Below are positions 1 through 8,713 of a DNA stretch of 64,000 nucleotides, piece by piece. The notes beneath the pieces are model-generated. The model was not told where the DNA came from, searched no databases, and was given only the letters and a program-made list of their open reading frames with translations. Both the position numbers and the translations under genes were made by a program. Source of the DNA: an uncultured Actinomycetes bacterium (GTDB taxonomy: Bacteria; Actinomycetota; Actinomycetes; Nanopelagicales; Nanopelagicaceae); NCBI GenBank assembly GCA_903822425.1, contig CAIJOY010000018.1, forward strand, positions 1 through 64,000, given 5' to 3'. Positions within the stretch are counted from its first letter, which is position 1. The number at the start of each line of letters is the position of its first letter.

Positions 1-243
1 ATCGTCGCGGAGTTATCAAACGGAGTTATTGCTTTTGTTGAAGTGAAAACTCGCTCTTCAATGGCATTTGGTCACCCACTTGAGGCAATTTCATCTGCGA
101 AAGCCCATCGATTACAGAGGCTTGCGTTGGGGTGGATGGCAACACATTCGCGCCTTGGACAGGAATATCAAATCGATTGCGTATCAGTATTGGTTGGAAA
201 AGATGAAAGTCACACTATTGAATACCGAGCAAATGTCTTATGA
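1..243 (+). CDS. yraN: YraN/UPF0102 family nuclease-like protein, 3' part only
   Basis: The reading frame is open from the first base of the window and stops at 243, so the N-terminus lies upstream. The visible 80 residues begin with the FVEVKTRS signature and continue with FGHP and an AISSAKAHRLQRLA stretch, which together mark the UPF0102/YraN family, a small Holliday-junction-resolvase-like fold. The E-V-K motif is the usual catalytic element of that fold. The biochemical role of the family is not settled. The comM-like gene starts within its stop codon, and yraN-comM-dprA is a common bacterial order. Confidence 0.88.
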   Translation: MVAELSNGVIAFVEVKTRSSMAFGHPLEAISSAKAHRLQRLALGWMATHSRLGQEYQIDCVSVLVGKDESHTIEYRANVL

Positions 244-1760
244 CCTTAGGGATGAGTTTGGGAGTTGCCCTGCTTGGCTTAGAGGGGTACTTGATTAGCG
301 TAGATGTTGACATCGCTGATGGTCTGCCTGGTTACACGCTTCTGGGTTTGCCTGATGCTGCCTTAGTAGAATCTCGCGATCGCGTTCGTTCAGCATTGGT
401 AAATTGCAATGAAAGTTGGCCCAATCGCAAAGTAACTGTTTCGCTTTCACCAGCATGGTTGCCTAAAAGTGGTCCAGGATTTGATTTACCCATTGCGATT
501 TCCCTACTTGCTGCCCAGGGTCTCATCCCACAAGAAAATAATCACGAGCGGATATTTCTTGGCGAGTTAGCATTAGATGGCCAAATTCGTTTTGTTCGTG
601 GGGTTCTGCCCTCATTGATTGCTGCCTTTAAGAACGGAGTTAAAACTGCGGTAATTCCATATGCAAATCGTTTAGAGGCTCAGCTCATGGCTGAAATGAC
701 CATCATTCCCATGCATAACCTCAGCCAACTTTTGAGATGGTTACGTACCAACGAACGTGAAGAAGAGGCAGAGTTAGCACTAGATGAGACTGATCTGGAT
801 GAAGTTTATGATTTCAGCGATGTAGCCGGACAAGACAAGGCGCGCGAAGCTGCAGAAATATCAGCTGTAGGTGGACACCACTTACTTCTGATTGGGCCAC
901 CGGGTGCCGGAAAAACAATGATCGCACAAAGATTTCCTGGAATATTGCCACCACTTTCACGCGAACAAGCACTTGAGGTCACTGCGATTCATTCGATTGC
1001 AGGGGGATTGAGTTCTAGATCTCCATTGGCAAGTACAGCGCCATTTATCGCGCCGCACCACACAGCAACACGGGTTGCAATGGTAGGGGGAGGCGGTCAC
1101 CACATTCGACCAGGAGCATGTTCGCTGGCACACCATGGCGTGCTCTTCATTGACGAGGCCCCCGAATGCGGTCCAGGAGTATTGGATTCTTTACGTCAGC
1201 CACTTGAATCTGGCTCAATTACAATTGCCCGAAGTATTGGCCATGTTGCATACCCTGCAAACTTCTTACTGATTCTGGCAGCAAACCCTTGTCCTTGTGG
1301 AAATTTTTCAGGTCGCGGTCGCAATTGCACATGTTCATCACAACAAGTTCGAAGATATCTTGGAAAGCTTTCTGGCCCGCTCATGGATCGTATTGATCTA
1401 CGTGTAGAAGTTGAACCCCTCAGTCGAGTAGATCTGATGAAACCAGAGTTAGGGCAGACAAGTGCAACTATTCGCGAACGTGTGATCACATCTCGAGAGA
1501 TTGCCGCTGTGAGATTCGCAGATCAACCTTGGTCCCTAAATTCGCGAATACCAAGCCGAGCGCTGCGAACCACCTTTCAATCTGATCGCACTGGAATGAA
1601 TTTCTTACATAATGAACTCGATCACGAGCACATTTCCGCTCGAGGACTACATAAAGTCATGCGAATTGCCTGGAGTATTGCTGACCTTGCTGGACATGAC
1701 CGGCCAAATTTGGAAGATACACAGAAGGCTTTTGAGCTACGTGAAGGTGTCAATCTATGA
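240..1760 (+). CDS. comM: YifB/ComM-type Mg-chelatase-like AAA+ ATPase
   Basis: This 506-residue protein has the three parts of the YifB/ComM family. Residues 1-175 form a Lon-protease-like domain, followed by an AAA+ core with Walker A GPPGAGKT at about 219-226 and Walker B VLFIDEAPE at about 300-308, then a C-terminal Mg-chelatase-like region. The cysteine-rich NPCPCGNFSGRGRNCTC segment is diagnostic. ComM is known as a branch-migration helicase that helps integrate transforming DNA, and the dprA gene that follows fits that role. The start overlaps the yraN stop as ATGA, and a second ATG lies four codons in. Whether the organism is competent cannot be told from this window. Confidence 0.93.
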   Translation: MTLGMSLGVALLGLEGYLISVDVDIADGLPGYTLLGLPDAALVESRDRVRSALVNCNESWPNRKVTVSLSPAWLPKSGPGFDLPIAISLLAAQGLIPQENNHERIFLGELALDGQIRFVRGVLPSLIAAFKNGVKTAVIPYANRLEAQLMAEMTIIPMHNLSQLLRWLRTNEREEEAELALDETDLDEVYDFSDVAGQDKAREAAEISAVGGHHLLLIGPPGAGKTMIAQRFPGILPPLSREQALEVTAIHSIAGGLSSRSPLASTAPFIAPHHTATRVAMVGGGGHHIRPGACSLAHHGVLFIDEAPECGPGVLDSLRQPLESGSITIARSIGHVAYPANFLLILAANPCPCGNFSGRGRNCTCSSQQVRRYLGKLSGPLMDRIDLRVEVEPLSRVDLMKPELGQTSATIRERVITSREIAAVRFADQPWSLNSRIPSRALRTTFQSDRTGMNFLHNELDHEHISARGLHKVMRIAWSIADLAGHDRPNLEDTQKAFELREGVNL

Positions 1761-2617
1761 ATCTCTTAGAATCGAGAGCAATCTTGTTGAGCGCCATTGA
1801 AGGGGGCTCCGCATTTTGGATTCATGAAATTCAAACTTCTGGGGTTGTAGCTGTTGTTGATAAAATTAAATCTTCGGGATATGACCCAATTAGGTTTGAG
1901 CGCATAATCAGAGCGGTTCGTGAAGCTAATCCTTTAGAAATTCTGGAAAGGATTACTGCCGCGGGGTCAGTCCTATTGATCCCCGAGGATCGCGCTTGGC
2001 CAGAGTCTCTTGATGATCTTGTTGTGCCTCCAATTGCATTAATCGTCAAAGGAAATCTAGATGTATTGAAGTTGCCTTCCTTAGCCATTGTCGGAACTCG
2101 AAATCCAACTAATTATGGTGTGAGGATCGCGGGAGATTTCGCTGCGGGTTTTGTCGACCGTGAATGGGCAATTGTTAGTGGCGGTGCCTACGGAATTGAT
2201 TCAGCAGCTCATAGAGGCGCTCTAGTTGCGGAGGGAGTGACGATTGCAGTTCTGGCATGCGGAGTGGATGTTAATTATCCTGCCGGGAATGCACGACTCT
2301 TTGCTGAAATTGCAGAAAGCGGAGCCATCATTTCCGAAGTACTTCCAGGGGTACATGCAATTCCTTCAAGATTTCTCGTCCGTAACAGATTGATCGCAGC
2401 GTTAAGCAAAGCCACATTGGTCGTTGAAGCTGCATTTCGAAGTGGCTCTCTACGAACTGCTCGGGATGCGGCCGAACTTATGCGCCCTGTGATGGCAATA
2501 CCAGGCCCCATAACATCTCCTACAAGTGAAGGATGTCATCGCCTCATTGGTGAGCGTGCTGCAGAAATTGTGACATCTATCGTTGATGCTGTGGAGTTTG
2601 TATCATCTTTTAGATGA
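1757..2617 (+). CDS. dprA: DNA processing protein DprA/Smf
   Basis: The 286-residue product carries the DprA Rossmann-like core. GTRNP is at about 113-117, SGGAYGIDSAAHRGAL at about 141-156, and a CGVD..YP segment and an F..RNR..AALS segment follow. DprA loads RecA on incoming single-stranded DNA during transformation and also occurs in non-competent bacteria. The protein is short for the family. It has a reduced N-terminal SAM-like region and no C-terminal winged-helix (DML1) domain. It starts inside the comM stop (ATGA overlap), so the two genes are almost certainly co-transcribed. Confidence 0.93.
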   Translation: MNLLESRAILLSAIEGGSAFWIHEIQTSGVVAVVDKIKSSGYDPIRFERIIRAVREANPLEILERITAAGSVLLIPEDRAWPESLDDLVVPPIALIVKGNLDVLKLPSLAIVGTRNPTNYGVRIAGDFAAGFVDREWAIVSGGAYGIDSAAHRGALVAEGVTIAVLACGVDVNYPAGNARLFAEIAESGAIISEVLPGVHAIPSRFLVRNRLIAALSKATLVVEAAFRSGSLRTARDAAELMRPVMAIPGPITSPTSEGCHRLIGERAAEIVTSIVDAVEFVSSFR

Positions 2618-2629
2618 GAGACTTTGCCC

Positions 2630-3547
2630 ATGAGTGAATTTCGTTCTGGGTTTGTTGCCATTGTGGGGCGTCCCAATACCGGCAAATCAACTCTTGTGAA
2701 TGCCCTTGTGGGAAGCAAAATTGCCATTACGTCACCGCATCCAAATACCACTCGACATGCAATTCGTGGAATCGTGAACGCGCCTGACTTTCAAGCAATT
2801 TTGGTAGACACCCCAGGAATTCATAAGCCAAAAACCTTGCTGGGACATCGCCTTAATGCCGTAGTAGGTGAGAGTTTAGATTCTGTTGATGTAATCATGA
2901 TGTGTATTCCAGCTAATGAAACTTCTGGGGCTGGGGATGATTTCATTGTCGCCGAAATCGCAAAGCACCCACGCAGCAAAAAGATTGCTGTTATCACCAA
3001 AACCGACCTCGTCAAGAAGGCGGTCTTGGCAGAACGATTAATGGGGATTGTGGGACTTGCAAAAGATTTCACGTGGGATGAAATTGTGCCCGTTTCTGCC
3101 GCGATACATGATCAAGTTGACCTCTTAGCAACATTGATTGGTAACAGCCTCAAACCTGGACCAGAGTTTTATCCTAAAGATGTTGTTAGTGATCAGCCAC
3201 AAGAGAAGTGGATTTGTGAACTCATTCGTGAAGCGGCTTTGCGCGATGCCCGCGAGGAATTACCACATTCGATCACAGTGACCATTGATGAAATGTCACA
3301 GCGCCAAGACACTGGGGATCGCCCTTTCTATGACATTCATGCAACTATTCATATTGAACGCGATTCACAGCGTGGGATTTTGTTAGGCCATCAGGGAGAG
3401 CGGCTAAAAGACATCGGCACTCGTGCGCGGGCCGATATCGAAAGGATTTTGTCCGCTCGCATCTATCTTGGATTGCATATAAAAGTCTCAAAAGAATGGC
3501 AACGCGATCCCAAGTTGCTGGAGCGCTTAGGATTTGGCGAGAATTAA
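2630..3547 (+). CDS. era: Ribosome-assembly GTPase Era
   Basis: The 305-residue protein shows G1 GRPNTGKST at 13-21, G2 around NTTRH at 39-43, G3 DTPG at 60-63 and G4 TKTD at 123-126. A C-terminal KH domain has the RGILLGHQGERLKDIG core. Era binds the 3' end of 16S rRNA and couples small-subunit maturation to GTP hydrolysis. The G4 motif has Thr instead of the usual Asn. I recall TKTD in other actinobacterial Era proteins, so I do not read it as loss of function. I chose the ATG at 2630 over a TTG two codons upstream. Placement directly after dprA is unusual. Confidence 0.95.
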   Translation: MSEFRSGFVAIVGRPNTGKSTLVNALVGSKIAITSPHPNTTRHAIRGIVNAPDFQAILVDTPGIHKPKTLLGHRLNAVVGESLDSVDVIMMCIPANETSGAGDDFIVAEIAKHPRSKKIAVITKTDLVKKAVLAERLMGIVGLAKDFTWDEIVPVSAAIHDQVDLLATLIGNSLKPGPEFYPKDVVSDQPQEKWICELIREAALRDAREELPHSITVTIDEMSQRQDTGDRPFYDIHATIHIERDSQRGILLGHQGERLKDIGTRARADIERILSARIYLGLHIKVSKEWQRDPKLLERLGFGEN

Positions 3548-4410
3548 GAAACTTTTGGCTTTCGACTTGCAAAATAAGAACCGATAAGGACAAGCGGCAG
3601 ACCAACGGCAATTCCTAGAGTGAATGGTTCTTTCAAGATAAGCACGCCGAGGATTACGGCGAATGCGGTGTTGAGATAGGTAACTAGGGATGCCCTGGCA
3701 GCTCCGATTTCATCGACGATAGCAAAAAGGACAATGAATGCTGCTGCAGTGCAAAGAGTTCCTAGAGCAAGCAATGAAAATGCCGCGTTGATTGATACTG
3801 AATGACGTGGCCACTGCGTCATCGCAAAAGGGGCATAGAAAATTGCTGTCATGGCCATAGCAAGTCCGTTGACTGCGATACCTGAGACATGGGGAAGTTT
3901 TCTGATCACCATATTTACTGCGAACCCGTAACCAATAGAAGCAGCCAGTACGCAGGCGAATGCCCAGAAGGCGCTATTGCCAGAAAAGCTCTCAATTCCG
4001 ACAAGTAGAAAGACACCGATTAAACCTATGACCATGCCAAGCAAGCGTTTATGGTGCCAGACAGATTTATCTCCCCAAAAGGACGCGAAAATTGTGGACC
4101 AGATTGGAACTGTTGCTACAAGCAACCCCGTTAGGCCAGATGAAATAGCGGTCTCAGCTTTTGTGATGAGAAAAAACGGACCAATCATTTCAGTGAGTGC
4201 ATAAAGGAAGACATATTTATATCCGACTATTGCTGCCTTCAGTCCACCTTGGCGCCATGCAATTGGCAGCAAGATTGCAGCGCCAATCAATACGCGTGCA
4301 AAGACAATCGATGCCGGGCTGAAATCTCGGACAGCAATGCGGATGAACATGTAGGGGACGCCCCAAAGAAATCCGACGAGAAGAAAAAGCAGCCAATTGC
4401 GACGGGACAT
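3544..4410 (-). CDS. EamA/DMT-superfamily membrane transporter
   Basis: The 288-residue protein consists of about ten hydrophobic segments in two related halves, typical of the drug/metabolite transporter EamA family. The N-terminus contains WGVPYMFIRIAVRDFSP and an FARVLIGAAIL segment, and the second half ends with a basic SRKPK tail. Such proteins export amino acids, metabolites or toxic compounds, and the substrate cannot be read from sequence. The gene faces era, and the two stop codons overlap. Upstream lies a gene remnant rather than a partner gene. Confidence 0.85.
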   Translation of the reverse strand: MSRRNWLLFLLVGFLWGVPYMFIRIAVRDFSPASIVFARVLIGAAILLPIAWRQGGLKAAIVGYKYVFLYALTEMIGPFFLITKAETAISSGLTGLLVATVPIWSTIFASFWGDKSVWHHKRLLGMVIGLIGVFLLVGIESFSGNSAFWAFACVLAASIGYGFAVNMVIRKLPHVSGIAVNGLAMAMTAIFYAPFAMTQWPRHSVSINAAFSLLALGTLCTAAAFIVLFAIVDEIGAARASLVTYLNTAFAVILGVLILKEPFTLGIAVGLPLVLIGSYFASRKPKVS

Positions 4411-4441
4411 GAATTCCTAATCCAATAGATTTTTAGCGAAG

Positions 4442-4715
4442 AAAATTTAGGTAAAGACATATTAGCGGTTGCCGCTGCATCCCAACAAAATTTGCAGATT
4501 GCACGTTGGCGCCTTGCGGTGGGATATTTCGATGAGAAGTTGGGTGTTTTGCACGAGGCATCCATGCAGTGGCTCTGTGCGCAATCTTGCTCAAGAACGT
4601 GATTATTGATCCCAGAGCACAAGTAAGGCTGGATATAGAACGCGATTGTGAGGGGTTTAGCGTTACAGAAAGCGCAATAATTGTTGTTGGCAATGGAATT
4701 CGCGTTACAGCTTAG
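4442..4715 (+). pseudogene. glgC: Decayed 3' remnant resembling glgC (ADP-glucose pyrophosphorylase)
   Basis: This stretch between the transporter and pfkA has no intact gene. Reading + from 4536 to the TAG at 4713-4715 gives a 59-residue tail containing AILLKNVIIDPRAQV, then LDIERDCEGFSVTES and AIIVVGNGIRVTA. It resembles the C-terminal left-handed beta-helix end of actinobacterial GlgC (pattern AIL-KNV...D..E.D...F.V.E.GI.VVGKG.). An in-frame TGA at 4533-4535 interrupts it, and more GlgC-like residues continue upstream in the same frame (about 4461-4532). Earlier similarity fades. I read it as the end of a lost glycogen-synthesis gene. The comparison is from memory, not a database search. 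Confidence 0.6.
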
Positions 4716-4758
4716 TTTTTTCTCGGGTAGACTAGCGCTGTCAAAGAAGACAATGCAT

Positions 4759-4779
4759 AAGGGCGAAATGAGCCCTTTT
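4759..4779 (+). other. Small hairpin in the pfkA leader
   Basis: AAGGGC at 4759-4764 pairs with GCCCTT at 4772-4777 around a 7-nt loop, with four T residues ending at 4779. It lies between a -10-like TAGACT at 4728-4733 and the pfkA ribosome binding site GGAG at 4791-4794. It could be a weak attenuator or the leftover terminator of the glgC remnant. The short T run makes termination uncertain. Confidence 0.35.
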
Positions 4780-4804
4780 CGATGAACTTTGGAGTGAGTT
4801 TTAA

Positions 4805-5830
4805 ATGCGCATAGGTGTCCTTACCGGTGGTGGAGATTGTCCTGGCCTGAATGCTGTTATTCGCGCCGTCGTTCGCAAAGGCGTAAAGGAATATGGCTAT
4901 GAGTTTGTTGGTTTCCGTGATGGATGGCGAGGACCTCTTGAAGGCCTAACGATGCAATTAGATGTCGCAGCAACACGAGGGATTTTGCCTCGTGGCGGAA
5001 CAATCTTGGGTTCATCTCGCACCAATCCATTCAAAATCGAAAACGGCGTAGAGCGAATTAAAGAGAACCTAAAAGATGCAGGCATTGATGCGTTAATCGC
5101 AATCGGCGGAGAAGACACCCTTGGTGTAGCTTCAAAGCTTCATGGCCTTGGCGTAAAGGTGATTGGCGTTCCAAAGACGATTGATAACGATCTTGATAAC
5201 ACTGATTACACATTTGGTTTTGATACTGCTGTAAATATTGCGGTGGAAGCGATTGATCGTTTGCATACCACTGCTGAATCCCATCACCGTGCATTGATTG
5301 TTGAAGTAATGGGTCGCCATGCTGGATGGATCGCTTTGCACTCTGGCATTGCTGGTGGAGCGGCTTGCATTCTTATTCCAGAGCAGAAATTCTCAGTTGA
5401 AAAAGTGTGCGAATGGGTGGAATCACGATTCAAAACTAATTACGCACCGATCATCGTTATTGCAGAAGGCGCCATTCCTCAAGATGGAGACATGGTTACC
5501 AAGGATGCTTCACTGGATTCTTTTGGCCATGCCAAACTTTCAGGCATCGGCGATTGGCTTGCCAACGAAATTGAAACTCGTACGGGTAAGGAAGCTCGCA
5601 CATCAGTTCTAGGACACATTCAACGTGGTGGAACGCCAAGCGCGTTTGACCGCGTACTCGCCACTCGTTTTGGATTGATGGCAATCACCGCCGCGCATGA
5701 AGGCGATTGGGGCAAGATGGTGGCTCTACATGGCACAGATATTGTTCGTGTATCCCTCGCCTCGGCCACTGAAAAGCTTAAAGCAGTCAATCTTGAGCGC
5801 TACAAGGAAGCAGAGATCTTCTTTGGATAA
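4805..5830 (+). CDS. pfkA: 6-phosphofructokinase, ATP/PPi mixed-type subfamily
   Basis: The 341-residue enzyme has the PfkA N-terminus RIGVLTGGGDCPGLN, the catalytic TIDND at 125-129, and MGRHAGW and GHIQRGG substrate motifs. It phosphorylates fructose 6-phosphate to the 1,6-bisphosphate in glycolysis. Residue 104 is Asp (GGED at 101-104) and residue 124 is Lys (PKTIDND). In the family, Gly/Gly at these sites goes with ATP and Asp/Lys with pyrophosphate. Actinobacterial group III enzymes carry the Asp/Lys-like pattern with either donor, so the donor is open. A GGAG sequence precedes the ATG at 4805. Confidence 0.95.
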   Translation: MRIGVLTGGGDCPGLNAVIRAVVRKGVKEYGYEFVGFRDGWRGPLEGLTMQLDVAATRGILPRGGTILGSSRTNPFKIENGVERIKENLKDAGIDALIAIGGEDTLGVASKLHGLGVKVIGVPKTIDNDLDNTDYTFGFDTAVNIAVEAIDRLHTTAESHHRALIVEVMGRHAGWIALHSGIAGGAACILIPEQKFSVEKVCEWVESRFKTNYAPIIVIAEGAIPQDGDMVTKDASLDSFGHAKLSGIGDWLANEIETRTGKEARTSVLGHIQRGGTPSAFDRVLATRFGLMAITAAHEGDWGKMVALHGTDIVRVSLASATEKLKAVNLERYKEAEIFFG

Positions 5831-5872
5831 TCGCCTGCGCGATTACCCACGAACTCTCTACTCTAGGAAACT

Positions 5873-7216
5873 ATGACCACTTTGGATTCCCTGTTTACTC
5901 CTGGCCTTGTCGCTGCCCAGCAACCTTCATGGGTGGGTGGCGTGGATGGCGCAGAAGTTAAACGTGCTGTTGCCGAACTCAAGAGTTTCCCCCCTCTAGT
6001 TTTTGCTGGAGAATGCGATAACTTAAAAAGCAAGATCGCAGAGGCCGCGGCTGGACGGGCGTTTTGGCTTCAAGGTGGAGATTGTGCAGAAACTTTCCAA
6101 GCAGCAACAGCTGATTCGATCCGAAATCGCATAAAAACAATTCTTCAAATGGCAGCTGTATTGCAGTATTACTCGAGCCTACCTGTGGTCAAAGTTGGTC
6201 GCATGGCTGGACAATTTGCTAAACCCCGCTCGAATGATTTTGAAACTCGAGGTGATGTCACACTCCCTGCTTACCGCGGTGATGCAGTTAACGGTCTGGA
6301 ATTCACAGAGCAATCGCGCACCCCTGATCCACAACGCCTGGTTAAGGTGTACAACACATCTGCATCGACTTTGAACTTGGTTCGCGCATTTACCCAAGGC
6401 GGTTTCGCAGATTTGCGCCAGGTGCATGAGTGGAACAAAGGATTTATCCGCGATTCATCCGTTGGAGTGCGTTACGAAGAAATGGCAAAAGAAATTGGTC
6501 GCGCACTCGAGTTTATGCGCTCTGCCGGTGTAGACCCAGAAGCATTCAAAACTGTTGATTTCTTTTCCAGCCATGAAGCCCTCATTCTTGAATACGAGAA
6601 GGCGCTTACACGCATCGATTCACGCACCCAATTGCCTTATGACGTTTCAGCGCATTTTATTTGGATCGGTGAGCGAACTCGCCAACTTGATGGGGCACAT
6701 GTTGATTTTGCATCTAAAGTTCGTAATCCGATTGGCGTGAAACTAGGACCTAAGTCCAGCGTTGCAGATGCTCTTGCCTTGATTGAAAAGCTAGATCCTA
6801 ATCGTGAACCAGGTCGCATTACTTTGATCACTCGTATGGGTGCTAAAAATATTCGTGAAATCTTGCCAGCACTTGTTGATGGTGTCACTCAATCTGGTGC
6901 TCAGGTTTTGTGGGTTTGCGATCCGATGCATGGCAATACCTATGAAGCCCCAAGCGGTTATAAAACACGTAGATTTGACGATGTATTAGATGAAGTTAAA
7001 GGTTTCTTCGAAGTCCATAAAGCGCTCGGAACCCATCCTGGCGGAATTCATATCGAATTAACCGGAGATGATGTTACCGAGTGTGTAGGCGGAGGGGAAC
7101 AGATTTCACACGAAGATTTATCCACGCGTTATGAAAGCGCCTGCGATCCTCGCTTAAACCATTCCCAATCTCTTGAACTTGCATTTTTGGTAGCCGAAAT
7201 GTTGCGTGATCGTTAA
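5873..7216 (+). CDS. aroG: Class II 3-deoxy-D-arabino-heptulosonate 7-phosphate synthase
   Basis: The 447-residue protein is a full-length class II (plant/actinobacterial) DAHP synthase, which condenses phosphoenolpyruvate and erythrose 4-phosphate in the first step of the shikimate pathway. Diagnostic motifs are LQGGDCAE with metal-binding Cys71, GRMAGQFAKPRS, VWVCDPMHGNT, HIELTGDDVTEC and the C-terminal CDPRLNHSQSLELAF. The gene is separated from pknL by several minus-strand genes. In mycobacteria, as I recall, aroG and pknL lie close together. A TACTCT hexamer 8 nt upstream of the ATG and an AGGA in between leave both leaderless and SD-led initiation possible. Confidence 0.96.
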   Translation: MTTLDSLFTPGLVAAQQPSWVGGVDGAEVKRAVAELKSFPPLVFAGECDNLKSKIAEAAAGRAFWLQGGDCAETFQAATADSIRNRIKTILQMAAVLQYYSSLPVVKVGRMAGQFAKPRSNDFETRGDVTLPAYRGDAVNGLEFTEQSRTPDPQRLVKVYNTSASTLNLVRAFTQGGFADLRQVHEWNKGFIRDSSVGVRYEEMAKEIGRALEFMRSAGVDPEAFKTVDFFSSHEALILEYEKALTRIDSRTQLPYDVSAHFIWIGERTRQLDGAHVDFASKVRNPIGVKLGPKSSVADALALIEKLDPNREPGRITLITRMGAKNIREILPALVDGVTQSGAQVLWVCDPMHGNTYEAPSGYKTRRFDDVLDEVKGFFEVHKALGTHPGGIHIELTGDDVTECVGGGEQISHEDLSTRYESACDPRLNHSQSLELAFLVAEMLRDR

Positions 7217-7225
7217 TCTAAGCCT

Positions 7226-7687
7226 GTGGCTTTGATTTCAACTTCTGTTAAGACTCCTGTTGGACTTTTGCAGATTGCAGCAGATGAACACGTTTTGGTG
7301 AGTGCGACATTTGGCCCAAACCCCCTTGAGGAAACAAAGCGTGTTAAACAGATCCCAGTAATTTCTGATCTTATCGAAAGCTATTTTGATGGTGACATTG
7401 AAGCAATTAATGCAATCACTGTGAGGCAGCCAGGTGCGCCATTTTCACAAGCGGCATGGAAATCAATGAGAAAAATTAAAGCTGGCAAAGTTTTATCCTA
7501 TGCGGATTTAGCACAACGAGCAGGGTCTCCTGCGGCAGTGCGTGCTGCCGGATCAGCTTGCGCCAAGAATGCAATAGTCCTTGTGGTTCCCTGCCATCGA
7601 GTTGTAAAAACCGGGGGAGCGCTAGGAAACTATGCCTTTGGTTTAGATACTAAAGAATGGTTGTTACGACACGAGGGCGCGCTTTAG
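7226..7687 (+). CDS. ogt: O6-methylguanine-DNA methyltransferase
   Basis: The 153-residue protein has the MGMT active-site segment VVPCHRVV, in which Cys123 accepts the alkyl group in a suicide reaction. The helix-turn-helix residues around AVRAAGSACAKN and the family closing motif GGALGNYAFG..TKEWLL are also present. It repairs O6-alkylguanine in DNA. It is a minimal form without an Ada regulatory domain. It starts with GTG nine bases after the aroG stop, so it probably shares that transcript. Its last 24 bases overlap the convergent aldolase gene. Confidence 0.94.
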   Translation: MALISTSVKTPVGLLQIAADEHVLVSATFGPNPLEETKRVKQIPVISDLIESYFDGDIEAINAITVRQPGAPFSQAAWKSMRKIKAGKVLSYADLAQRAGSPAAVRAAGSACAKNAIVLVVPCHRVVKTGGALGNYAFGLDTKEWLLRHEGAL

Positions 7688-8701
7688 AGCAGCAGCTGCA
7701 AATTCCATTCCTTCATCATTGATATCTAAGTGTGTCACCAGGCGCGCAAAATTTGGACCCAAAGCGCTAATGAGTACGCCTTCAGCTTTGAGCTTTAGTG
7801 CTAAGTCTGAAGCAGAAAAAGGAAGAGAACTTAGATCTAAACTAACAATATTTGTGTCTACATGTGATGGATCAATAGTCGAGGCCGCCACCGAGTTGCA
7901 CGCCTTGGCTAAATATTTTGCACGGCGATGGTCATCGGATAAAAGTGCGATGTTGTTATCGAGGGCGTAATGACCAGCAGCAGCCAAGATACCTACTTGA
8001 CGCATTCCGCCACCGTAGCGCTTGCGCCAAACACGGGCTTTGGCAACATTTTCCTTCGTTGAAAGCATCACTGAGCCCACTGGCGCACCTAAGCCTTTTG
8101 AAAGACAAACGCTGACAGTATTAAAGAATTTTCCATAGTCGCTCAAGGCAACGCCAGTAGCAACATGTGCGTTCCAGATGCGCGCGCCATCAAGGTGCAA
8201 GGCAAGACCCATTTCATCTGCACCAACACGTAACTTAGCGATCTCATCTAATGGCTGGACGGTTCCGCCGCCAAAGTTATGAGTATTTTCAACTGCTATT
8301 GCTGTTGTAGAAACTAAGTATGGGCCTGAATTAGGGCGCGCAATTTCAAGTGCATCCGATGCTTTTAATAAGCCACGATTAGCAGGCCAAGTACGAGTGG
8401 TAATTCCACTAAATACTGCAGCAGCTCCAAGCTCGGCACGGACGATGTGGGAGTTAGTTTCGGCTATGAGTTCTTCGCCTGGCCCTACGAGCATGCGGAT
8501 CCCTAATTGATTTGCTAGAGATCCAGATGCAGTAAAAACGCCTGCTTCTTTGCCAAATAATTGGGCAACGCGCTCCTCCAATGAATTTACTGTTGGATCT
8601 TCAGCATAAACATCATCGCCAACAAGAGCGTGGACCATTGCTTCGCGCATTCCCGATGAGGGTGCAGTGAGAGTGTCGGAGCGAAGGTCAACGCGCATCA
8701 T
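7664..8701 (-). CDS. ltaE: Low-specificity L-threonine aldolase
   Basis: The 345-residue PLP enzyme begins with the family signature DLRSDTLTAPS. It contains GDDVYAEDPTVNSLEERVAQLFGK-type residues, HLDGARIWNA at about 169-178, and the PLP lysine K202 in CLSKGLGAPVGS. The reaction is cleavage of threonine or allo-threonine to glycine and acetaldehyde. The start is one of two adjacent ATG codons at 8701 and 8698, preceded by a good AGAGGA ribosome binding site. It follows the EamA transporter gene with a 12-base gap, so the two are likely co-transcribed, which might link the transporter to amino-acid export. Confidence 0.94.
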   Translation of the reverse strand: MMRVDLRSDTLTAPSSGMREAMVHALVGDDVYAEDPTVNSLEERVAQLFGKEAGVFTASGSLANQLGIRMLVGPGEELIAETNSHIVRAELGAAAVFSGITTRTWPANRGLLKASDALEIARPNSGPYLVSTTAIAVENTHNFGGGTVQPLDEIAKLRVGADEMGLALHLDGARIWNAHVATGVALSDYGKFFNTVSVCLSKGLGAPVGSVMLSTKENVAKARVWRKRYGGGMRQVGILAAAGHYALDNNIALLSDDHRRAKYLAKACNSVAASTIDPSHVDTNIVSLDLSSLPFSASDLALKLKAEGVLISALGPNFARLVTHLDINDEGMEFAAAALKRALVS

Positions 8702-8713
8702 GGTCGAATCCTC

